From AC-43 sp963728855 (GTDB lineage: Bacteria > Actinomycetota > Actinomycetes > Mycobacteriales > Micromonosporaceae), in NCBI GenBank assembly GCA_963728855.1, contig CAVSLN010000012.1, forward strand, positions 248,001-312,000: a stretch of DNA of 64,000 nucleotides, written 5' to 3'. The notes beneath the pieces are model-generated. The model searched no databases. It was not told where the DNA came from and saw nothing but the letters and a program-made list of their open reading frames with translations. Positions 31,563 through 38,014 of this stretch are shown here, piece by piece (the first letter of the stretch is position 1; each line of letters starts with the position of its first letter). Made by a program: the position numbers and the translations under genes.

Positions 31563-31825
31563 GGGGCACCTCCCACGCGACCCAGCGACACCAGCACCCG
31601 GCCGAGGCCGTAGGCCACCCGGGGCGACAGAACCGTTTCCCCACAAGAGAACTCGACCAGGACGACAGCCGGGGCGGCGGCTACCGCGTACAGGTTCGCG
31701 CGGATACGTACAGCGGGGTCCACGATGACCGGGGCACTCCGATGGGCGCCAGCCGCACCACGTGCCGTGCACACCCGACCCTGACCGCACCAATGCGGAT
31801 GTTGCTGCGCGGTCACGGTAACCAC
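31559..31825 (-). CDS. DUF6907-like small protein
   Basis: The 88-residue product contains HWCGQGRVCTARGAAGAHRS, then VRIRANLYAVAAAPAVVLVE and LSPRVAYGLGRVLVSLGRVG. This resembles DUF6907, a short actinobacterial family found beside XRE/DUF397 genes and mobile elements; I make that match from memory of the pattern. It overlaps the upstream gene by 13 bases and the downstream gene by four. No catalytic role is known. Confidence 0.6.
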   Translation of the reverse strand: MVTVTAQQHPHWCGQGRVCTARGAAGAHRSAPVIVDPAVRIRANLYAVAAAPAVVLVEFSCGETVLSPRVAYGLGRVLVSLGRVGGAP

Positions 31826-32034
31826 CTGCGCCGGCCGGACCGGTGTTCCTGGCCAGGGGTCATCTCAATCGATCCGTTCACGTCGATGACCGGAAGCTCC
31901 CGGGTCGCGTCGTTGATGATGTCGGCGTACCGCTGGTAGCCCACAATCGGTACCACGTCGTTGTCACGCAGCCGGTGGCGCGCGGTGGACGTGTCGTAGT
32001 TCGCCGCTTCGGCCTTCCGTTTGCGCCACCACAT
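31813..32034 (-). CDS. small basic protein, first gene of the minus-strand island operon
   Basis: The 73-residue product starts MWWRKRKAEAANYDTSTARH and ends QEHRSGRRRWLP. The ATG at 32034 has AAGGGGG upstream. It is divergent from the XRE regulator gene (113 bases apart), so both promoters lie in the AT-richer stretch 32035-32147. No known domain is recognised. The GYQRYADIINDATRELPVID block looks like a folded helix-strand unit. Confidence 0.6.
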   Translation of the reverse strand: MWWRKRKAEAANYDTSTARHRLRDNDVVPIVGYQRYADIINDATRELPVIDVNGSIEMTPGQEHRSGRRRWLP

Positions 32035-32147
32035 CGCGCGCCCCCTTCGGAGATCGCTTGGTATCGCGGAATCCACCGTGCCCGCATCCATGGATGCTCC
32101 ACAACCCCCCAGAATCACGATGACTTGCGTTAGGAAGGTGAGCGGGA

Positions 32148-33020
32148 ATGCCAGACAATCCAAAGGTGGCCCGATTTACGCCAGCGACCCCACGCTCCCG
32201 CAGACTTGGGCGTGAGCTGCGCAGGCTGCGCGAGGCAGCCGATCTGACTCCGGATGAAGCAGGCAAGGTGATCGGTAGCTCATCGTCACGAATCCACCGG
32301 ATCGAGTCGGGAGACATCAAGGTCCGGCCGGGCGACGTGATGGAGATCTTGGTCGGCTACGGACATACGATCGACTCAGAGCCCGCCAGGTCGCTGCTGT
32401 TGATGGCGCGGGAGCTGCGCGAGATCGGCTGGTGGCAGCGGCTCAACGCGCTACCGAGCCGGCTGGCTACCTTGATCGCCTACGAGGAAGAAGCCACAGA
32501 GGTACGCCATTTCGAGCCGACGTTGGTCCCCGGCCTGCTCCAGACCGAGGCGTACGCGCGGGCGGTCATCAGCATCGGCCAGGAGACCAACGACGATGTG
32601 ATCGAGCAACGGGTGAAGGCGCGCATGCAACGGCAGCAGGTGCTGAGTCGGAAGCTACGCTTGCACGCGGTCATCGCCGAGACGGTACTCATGGTTGAGG
32701 TCGGCAGCCCGGAAGTTATGCGAGAGCAGCTCAACCACCTGGTGACCACAGCGGCCCGGCGGAACGTGACGGTTCAGGTACTGCGGTTCGCGGCCGGTGC
32801 GCACATGGCAGACCACGGCGGGTTCATCGTGATGAACTTCGATGATGACCCGTCCCTTGGCTACATCGACACGTTGGCCGGAGCGCTGTTCCTTGAGTCG
32901 GCAGACGACATCCGGCGCCTGACCAGCGTGTACGACCATCTCGTGTCCCTGGCGATGTCGCCAGCGGAGTCGGCACGGTTCATCAAGGAGAAGGCCGGTG
33001 GAATGGCGGAAGGCAAGTAA
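32148..33020 (+). CDS. XRE-family regulator with DUF5753 domain
   Basis: The 290-residue protein has an N-terminal helix-turn-helix (residues about 18-75: LGRELRRLREAADLTPDEAG, KVIGSSSSRIHRIESGDIKV). A DUF5753 domain follows (from about 95: GWWQRLNALPSRLATLIAYE, EPTLVPGLLQTEAYARAVIS and later VTVQVLRFAAGAHMADHGGF). Actinomycetes carry many such genes, nearly always with a DUF397 gene directly after, and the pair has been described as toxin-antitoxin-like or developmental. The ATG at 32148 follows AGGAAGGTGAG. The gene overlaps the DUF397 gene by 23 bases. Its GC content is lower than in flanking genes. Confidence 0.93.
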   Translation: MPDNPKVARFTPATPRSRRLGRELRRLREAADLTPDEAGKVIGSSSSRIHRIESGDIKVRPGDVMEILVGYGHTIDSEPARSLLLMARELREIGWWQRLNALPSRLATLIAYEEEATEVRHFEPTLVPGLLQTEAYARAVISIGQETNDDVIEQRVKARMQRQQVLSRKLRLHAVIAETVLMVEVGSPEVMREQLNHLVTTAARRNVTVQVLRFAAGAHMADHGGFIVMNFDDDPSLGYIDTLAGALFLESADDIRRLTSVYDHLVSLAMSPAESARFIKEKAGGMAEGK

Positions 33021-33177
33021 GTCGAACGGGGCCTCGAACTGCGTTGAGGTCAGGAAGATCCACGAAGGGATTCAGGTTCGCGATTCCAAAGACCCCCGTG
33101 GCCCGGTGCTCACGTTCACTGAGGCGGAATGGGACGCGTTCCTGGACGGAGCCACCAAGGGAGAGTTCAACCTGTAG
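32998..33177 (+). CDS. DUF397 protein
   Basis: The GTG at 32998 gives 59 residues: VEWRKASKSNGASNCVEVRK, then IQVRDSKDPRGPVLTFTEAE and WDAFLDGATKGEFNL. The pattern WRKxSxS, CVEV, VRDSKDPxGPVLTF, W..F is diagnostic for DUF397. It overlaps the XRE gene by 23 bases, so translation is coupled. DUF397 proteins are thought to act together with their XRE neighbour. Confidence 0.93.
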   Translation: MEWRKASKSNGASNCVEVRKIHEGIQVRDSKDPRGPVLTFTEAEWDAFLDGATKGEFNL

Positions 33178-33570
33178 AGAATCCCCGGGCTGGTTGGCAG
33201 GGATGCCTTCCGGCCCGGGCAAACCCACCATGTAACTGACAGTCACCGGCGTCGGCCACGCCATACGACCCGATCATGCTCGCGCACCTCCGTGTCGTCC
33301 CGGTGTAGGCATTGAATAATCGACAAACGTCGATGTGTGCGTCATTTGCCCACGGTGCCGCAGCGGCTCGCGGTTCTTCAGCCCGTACTCCTGCGAAGAC
33401 AGAGTCGGACGACTCGATATGCTAGCGGCGAACCATTTCGTCGCCTTCCTGCTCGTTGTCGGCCCGGACAACAAGGGAGTGACCGTCCGCCGAGAGTACG
33501 CCGGTGAAACTCGGACACCACCCCTTCGTCGCCGTGAACCTGTACGTGCGGCTGTTGTCTGTCGACGGCG
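33178..33570. other. island right arm, no assignable gene
   Basis: This 393-base stretch has no clear gene. A plus-strand frame from 33335 opens with CVICPRCRSGSRFFSPYSCE, then a hydrophobic patch (ANHFVAFLLVVGPDN), but it runs on into antisense of the ROK gene and has no ribosome site. Another frame near 33504 reads HHPFVAVNLYVRLLSVDG. The two could be broken parts of one lost gene. Base composition stays lower in GC until the ROK repeat begins. Confidence 0.35.
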
Positions 33571-33698
33571 CTCAGCCGGCCTCGGCGGCCGGCGCCGGTA
33601 CGGACAGCGCGGCGGTCAGCTCGTCCCGCGCCCCGGCGAGCGCGATGGACAGCGCGCCGGTCAGCGAGGCCACCTCGCCGAGCGCGCTGGACTCCAGC
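33571..33698. repeat. right copy of the ROK 3' end direct repeat
   Basis: This is the copy that forms the intact ROK gene end, offset 2450 bases from 31121-31248. Together they bound the lower-GC island. Confidence 0.9.
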
Positions 33699-34759
33699 CG
33701 GGGCGGGAACGGGACGAGCGCGTGCACGGTCTGCCGTACCAGCGGCAGCAGCTGCGGGTTGGAGCCGATGCCACCGCCGAGCACCACGAGGTCGGGGTCG
33801 AACACGGCGCAGGCGCTCGCCACGGTCAGCCCGAGCTGCCGGCCCTCCGCCTCGACCAGCTCGCGGGCGGCGGGTACCCCGGCGGCGGACTGGGTGAACA
33901 GTCCCTCCACTGTGGACGGTCGGGCGCCGTCCCAGGACGGGTGGGCCCGGATCGCGGCGAGCAGCCCGTACCCGCCGGCCTCGGCGACCAGCCGTTCGCG
34001 GCCGTGCCCGGTGCGCTGGGCGTGCGGCAGGCTGCCGGGCAGCGGCAGGTAGGCCACCTCGCCGGCCGCGCCGTGCGCGCCCCGGACCACCTCGCCGTTG
34101 TGTACCAGGCCCATGCCGATCCCGGCGCCGACCGCGAGGAACGCGAACGTGTGCACGTCGGCGGCGTGGCCGCGCCACCGCTCGCCGAGCGCGGCCAGGT
34201 TCACGTTGTTGTCCAGCACGACCGGCGCCCCGACCGCCGCCTCCAGCGGGGTGAGCAGGTCGAAGGGGCCGTCGTCGCCGAGGTTGTGGGCGGTGGAAAT
34301 GGTACGGCCGTCGGCGTGGATGACCCCGGGCGCGGAGACGCCGACGCGGCGCAGCGGACCGAGGCGGGTACCGGTCTGCCGTACCGCTGACTTGATCATG
34401 CGAGCGGTCTGTGCCGCGACCTGCTGGGCGCCGGTACCCCGGGTGGCCTGGCGGCGCTCGACGTGCACGGTGCCGCACAGGTCGGCGACCGCGATGCGCA
34501 GGTTGCTGCCGCCGATGTCGACGGCGACCACGTACCCGGCTCCGGGTGCGACCGCGTAGCAGGTGGGCACCCGGCCGAGCCCACCGCGGCGTACCCCCGC
34601 CTCGGAGATCAGCCCGATGTCCACCAGGCGGCGTACCGCGTCGGCGATGGTGGGCCGGGAGAAGCCGGTCTTCTCGGCGATCTCCGGACGGGTGAGCGGC
34701 TCGCTGTCGAACAGCGCGGCCAGCACCGCGCCGGACGTGGTGTCGCCGTTGACTGCCAT
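33572..34759 (-). CDS. ROK-family transcriptional regulator of the sugar operon
   Basis: The 395-residue protein has a winged helix-turn-helix (residues about 10-65: GAVLAALFDSEPLTRPEIAE, KTGFSRPTIADAVRRLVDIG) and a ROK sugar-kinase-like domain (YVVAVDIGGSNLRIAVADL, GVSAPGVI, VVLDNNVNLAALGERWRGHA, AVGAGIGMGLV). The zinc-site Cys residues of many ROK proteins are not evident. It is divergent from an ABC importer and a glycosidase lipoprotein, with a strong palindrome in the gap, so it most likely represses them until a sugar binds. Its last 120 or so bases are duplicated at 31121-31248. One TCCACWGTGGA copy is in frame (PSTVEG). Confidence 0.92.
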   Translation of the reverse strand: MAVNGDTTSGAVLAALFDSEPLTRPEIAEKTGFSRPTIADAVRRLVDIGLISEAGVRRGGLGRVPTCYAVAPGAGYVVAVDIGGSNLRIAVADLCGTVHVERRQATRGTGAQQVAAQTARMIKSAVRQTGTRLGPLRRVGVSAPGVIHADGRTISTAHNLGDDGPFDLLTPLEAAVGAPVVLDNNVNLAALGERWRGHAADVHTFAFLAVGAGIGMGLVHNGEVVRGAHGAAGEVAYLPLPGSLPHAQRTGHGRERLVAEAGGYGLLAAIRAHPSWDGARPSTVEGLFTQSAAGVPAARELVEAEGRQLGLTVASACAVFDPDLVVLGGGIGSNPQLLPLVRQTVHALVPFPPRLESSALGEVASLTGALSIALAGARDELTAALSVPAPAAEAG

Positions 34760-34836
34760 CTGTCCCTCCCGCGCCGAGTGTGGCCGTACCGGTGCCGAGA
34801 AGGGGCTTGACGCGCCGGTACGCTGCCGCTAAGAAC

Positions 34837-34861
34837 TTTATTAGGCAGCCTGCTTAATTAA
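34837..34861. promoter_or_regulatory. ROK operator-like palindrome
   Basis: TTTATTAGGCAG (34837-34848), a central C, and CTGCTTAATTAA (34850-34861) form a 25-base inverted repeat with two mismatches per arm. It is far richer in A/T than its surroundings and lies 19 bases before the binding-protein start. Size, composition and position fit a ROK regulator site. Confidence 0.75.
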
Positions 34862-34880
34862 TAGTACGAGAGGGGCCAGG

Positions 34881-36182
34881 ATGTCCCACCAACCAGGTTC
34901 GGTGTCGCGCCGCGACGTTCTCCGCTGGGGAACCGCGGCGGGCGCGGGCCTCATGATCGGCGGCTGTGACGTAGGTGGAGGCAGCAGCAGCGGTTCCGGC
35001 GGCAGCGGCGAGGGCAAGATCACCGCGCTCTTCATGCAGCAGGCCGGGTACTCCGCGGACGATATCCACAACATGATCGCGGACTTCCAGAAGGCGAACC
35101 CGAAGATCACGGTCAACCCGGAGCTGGTCGCGTACGAGGCGCTGCACGACAAGATCGTGGCGGCCGCCCCCGCGGGCACGTACGACGTCGTGCTCATCGA
35201 CGTGATCTGGCCGGCCGAGTTCGGCAGCAAGCACATCGTCACCGACGTGACGAGCCAGTTCCCGGCCGCGTGGAAGAAGGACATGCTCGGCGGCGCGCTC
35301 ACCACGGCCGAGTACCAGGAGAAGTACTACGGCGTGCCGTGGATCCTGGACACCAAGTACTTCTACTACAACACCGAGATGCTGACCAAGGCCGGCGTCG
35401 ACCCGGCGTCACTGTCCACCTGGGACGGTGTGCTGGCCGGCGCGAAGAAGCTCAAGGACCAGAAGGTCGTGCAGTACCCGCTGATCTGGAGCTGGAAGCA
35501 GGCCGAGGCGCTGATCTGCGACTACACCCAGCTGCTCGGCGCGTTCGGCGGCAAGTTCTTAAGTGACGACTACAAGTCGGTCGCCTTCAACACCGGCGGC
35601 GGGCTGCAGGCGCTGGAGTGGATGAAGCAGACCCTCGACCAGGGCCTGACCAACCCGGCCTCCACCGACTCGGTCGAGGACGACGCGCTGAAGACGTTCT
35701 CCGAGGGCTCGGCGGCGTTCATGCTCAACTGGACGTACGCGTACGCGGGGGCCAGCGACGCGAGCAAGTCGAAGGTGGCCGGCAAGGTCGCCGTAGCGCC
35801 CACGCCGAAGGGCTCGGCCGACAACCCCGGCTGCAACGGCTCGATGGCCCTGTGCGTCAGCTCGGGCAGCAAGAACCAGCAGGCCGCGTGGACGTTCATC
35901 ACGTACCTCACGAGCAAGGACGTGCAGAACAAGTACGCGAAGAGCTCGCTGCCGTGCTGGGCGGCCTCGTACGACGACGCGCAGGTGATCGCCACCTCGC
36001 CGCAGATGGTGCCGGTGGCGAAGAAGGAGCTGGCCAACCTGATCTCCCGGCCACAGGTGCCGGCGTACAACCAGATCAGCCAGATCCTCCAGGTCGAGGT
36101 GCAGAACGCCCTCCTGGGCAAGAAGACCCCGAGCAAGGCGCTGTCGGACGCGGCCGACCAGGCCAAGTCTCTGCTCGCATGA
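34881..36182 (+). CDS. sugar ABC transporter substrate-binding lipoprotein
   Basis: The 433-residue protein has a twin-arginine-type signal with a lipobox (SVSRRDVLRWGTAAGAGLMI, then GGCDVGG). The solute-binding family 1 fold follows (KITALFMQQAGYSADDIHNM, YDVVLIDVIWPAEFG, VPWILDTKYFYYNTEMLTKA, PLIWSWKQAEALICDYTQLL). It should bind a sugar or oligosaccharide outside the membrane. It is first of a three-gene importer set and overlaps the permease by four bases. Its ROK neighbour and the exo-glucosaminidase-like lipoprotein downstream point to chitosan or glucosamine oligomers as substrate. Confidence 0.92.
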   Translation: MSHQPGSVSRRDVLRWGTAAGAGLMIGGCDVGGGSSSGSGGSGEGKITALFMQQAGYSADDIHNMIADFQKANPKITVNPELVAYEALHDKIVAAAPAGTYDVVLIDVIWPAEFGSKHIVTDVTSQFPAAWKKDMLGGALTTAEYQEKYYGVPWILDTKYFYYNTEMLTKAGVDPASLSTWDGVLAGAKKLKDQKVVQYPLIWSWKQAEALICDYTQLLGAFGGKFLSDDYKSVAFNTGGGLQALEWMKQTLDQGLTNPASTDSVEDDALKTFSEGSAAFMLNWTYAYAGASDASKSKVAGKVAVAPTPKGSADNPGCNGSMALCVSSGSKNQQAAWTFITYLTSKDVQNKYAKSSLPCWAASYDDAQVIATSPQMVPVAKKELANLISRPQVPAYNQISQILQVEVQNALLGKKTPSKALSDAADQAKSLLA

Positions 36183-37150
36183 CCCTCCAGGTAGAAAGGC
36201 CGAGGCCGGCGCCGCTTCCCACCAGGGGCGCCGGCCATCGGCTGCTCGCGCCGCTGCGCGGCGGCGCGGGGCGGCAGGCCCGGCTGGCCGCGCTGCTGCT
36301 GCTGCCGGCCGCGCTCGTGGTGTTCGGCGTCGTGCTCTACCCGGCCGGCCGCGCCCTGGTCATCTCGTTCTACGCGGTGGACAGCCCGTTCCCGGGCGCG
36401 TACCCGTTCGTCGGGCTGGCCAACTACAGCCACGTGCTGTCCGACCACCGGTTCTGGACGGCCGTGGAGCACACGCTCTACTTCACCGTCGCGTCGACGG
36501 TCGCCGAGCTCGTGCTCGGCATCTTCCTGGCGCTGCTGCTCACCGCGCCGCTCAAGTTCCGGTGGCTGTTCCGGTCGGTGGTGATCCTGCCGTGGGCGCT
36601 GCCCACGATCGTCAACGGCGCGCTGTGGCGCGGCATCCTGGGCGCCCAGTTCGGCATCCTCAACGGGCTGCTGCAACAGCTGCACATCCAGAGCCAGTAC
36701 CGGTCCTGGCTGGGCAGCGACCCGTTCCTCGCGCTCAACATGGTGGTACTCGCCGACGTCTGGAAGAACACCTCGCTGGTCGCCTTCTTCCTGCTCGCCG
36801 GGCTGCAGACGATCCCGAGGGAGCTCTACGAGGCGGCCCGGGTGGACGGGGCCGGTGCCGTACGCTCGTTCGTCCGGATCACCCTGCCGCTGCTCACGCC
36901 GACCATCGCGATCGTGCTCGTGCTCCGTACCATCGATGCTTTTAAGGTTTTCGACATCATCTACGTGCTGACCGGAGGCGGGCCGGCCAACGGCACCCAG
37001 ACCATCACGTTCCTGACCTACCTGCAGGCGTTCTCCGCCCAGCAGTTCAGCGTCGGGGCGTCGCTGGCCTACCTCACCGTCATCGCGATCCTCGCGCTGG
37101 CCATGGTTTACCTGAGACTGTTGCGGCAGAACGAGATGCGGGCGATCTGA
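36179..37150 (+). CDS. sugar ABC transporter permease, MalF type
   Basis: The 323-residue protein has a cytoplasmic basic N-terminus (1-32) and six membrane helices (for example LAALLLLPAALVVFGVVLYP, VASTVAELVLGIFLALLL, FLALNMVVLADVWKNTSL). The EAA loop ELYEAARVDGAGAVRSFVRI contacts the ATPase. The ATG at 36179 overlaps the binding-protein stop. No ATPase gene is present here. Importers of this class often share an MsiK-like ATPase encoded elsewhere. Confidence 0.93.
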   Translation: MTLQVERPRPAPLPTRGAGHRLLAPLRGGAGRQARLAALLLLPAALVVFGVVLYPAGRALVISFYAVDSPFPGAYPFVGLANYSHVLSDHRFWTAVEHTLYFTVASTVAELVLGIFLALLLTAPLKFRWLFRSVVILPWALPTIVNGALWRGILGAQFGILNGLLQQLHIQSQYRSWLGSDPFLALNMVVLADVWKNTSLVAFFLLAGLQTIPRELYEAARVDGAGAVRSFVRITLPLLTPTIAIVLVLRTIDAFKVFDIIYVLTGGGPANGTQTITFLTYLQAFSAQQFSVGASLAYLTVIAILALAMVYLRLLRQNEMRAI

Positions 37151-37151
37151 C

Positions 37152-37997
37152 ATGCGGAAGTCGCGCGGGTACACGGTCTTCATCCACGTCGCCGCGGTCG
37201 GCGCGATGCTCGTCATCCTGGCGCCGTTCGCGTACCTCCTCTACGCCTCCGTGGTCGGCCAGAGCGACCTGCTGGCCCGCCCGCTGCGCTGGTGGCCGGA
37301 GCACTGGACGCTCAGCCGCTACCGGGAGATCTTCGGCAGCGGGCAGAACGTGGCCACCGGCTTCCGGTCGTCAATGGTCAACAGCTTCGTGGTGGCGCTG
37401 TGCACCACCCTCGTCTCGCTCCTCATCGGTACCCTCGGCGGCTACGCGCTGGCCCGGCTGCGCTTCCCGTTGCGCCGCTTCACGTTGCTGTCCTTCCTCG
37501 TCACCTACATGCTGCCGCCGATCGCCCTGCTGATCCCGCTCTACCTGCTGGTGTCCCGGTTCGGCCTGCTGGACACCAAGCTCGGCCTGGTCATCGTGTA
37601 CTGCTCGCTGGCCACCCCGTTCTCGCTGTGGACGATGAGCAACTTCCTCGGCTCGCTGCCGGCCGACCTGGAGGAGGCCGCCCGGGTCGACGGGTGCAGC
37701 CGGCTCGGCGCGCTCTTCCGGGTGATCCTGCCCCTGGCCCGGCCCGGCATCGTGGCCACCGGGCTGTTCGCGTTCCTGCTGTGCTGGGACGAGTTCATGT
37801 ACGCGCTGATCTTCACCTCCACCCCGGCGGCGAAGACCATCCCGGTCGCCATCGCCGAGTTCACCGGGCGCAACGCGGTGGACTTCGGGCTGATCGCGGC
37901 CGGCGGCATCCTGGCGTCGCTGCCGCCCGTGCTGCTGACGCTGGGGTTCCAGCGCTACCTCATCGAGGGGCTGTCCGCCGGGGCGGTGAAGGGCTGA
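37152..37997 (+). CDS. sugar ABC transporter permease, MalG type
   Basis: The 281-residue partner permease has six membrane helices and the EAA loop DLEEAARVDGCSRLGALFRV followed by ILPLARPGIVATGLF. It starts one base after the MalF-type stop. Together the two form the membrane channel of the importer. Confidence 0.93.
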   Translation: MRKSRGYTVFIHVAAVGAMLVILAPFAYLLYASVVGQSDLLARPLRWWPEHWTLSRYREIFGSGQNVATGFRSSMVNSFVVALCTTLVSLLIGTLGGYALARLRFPLRRFTLLSFLVTYMLPPIALLIPLYLLVSRFGLLDTKLGLVIVYCSLATPFSLWTMSNFLGSLPADLEEAARVDGCSRLGALFRVILPLARPGIVATGLFAFLLCWDEFMYALIFTSTPAAKTIPVAIAEFTGRNAVDFGLIAAGGILASLPPVLLTLGFQRYLIEGLSAGAVKG

Positions 37998-38014
37998 TCC
38001 GGCACACTGTCGGC

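Noticed and set aside
31249..33570. Integrase, transposase or tRNA att site in the island
   Set aside because: None is visible, so the integration idea rests only on the direct repeats and base composition.
33335..33700. Plus-strand frame with a CxxC pair at the right end of the island
   Set aside because: It continues far into the antisense of the ROK gene and lacks a ribosome site; at most a degraded remnant.
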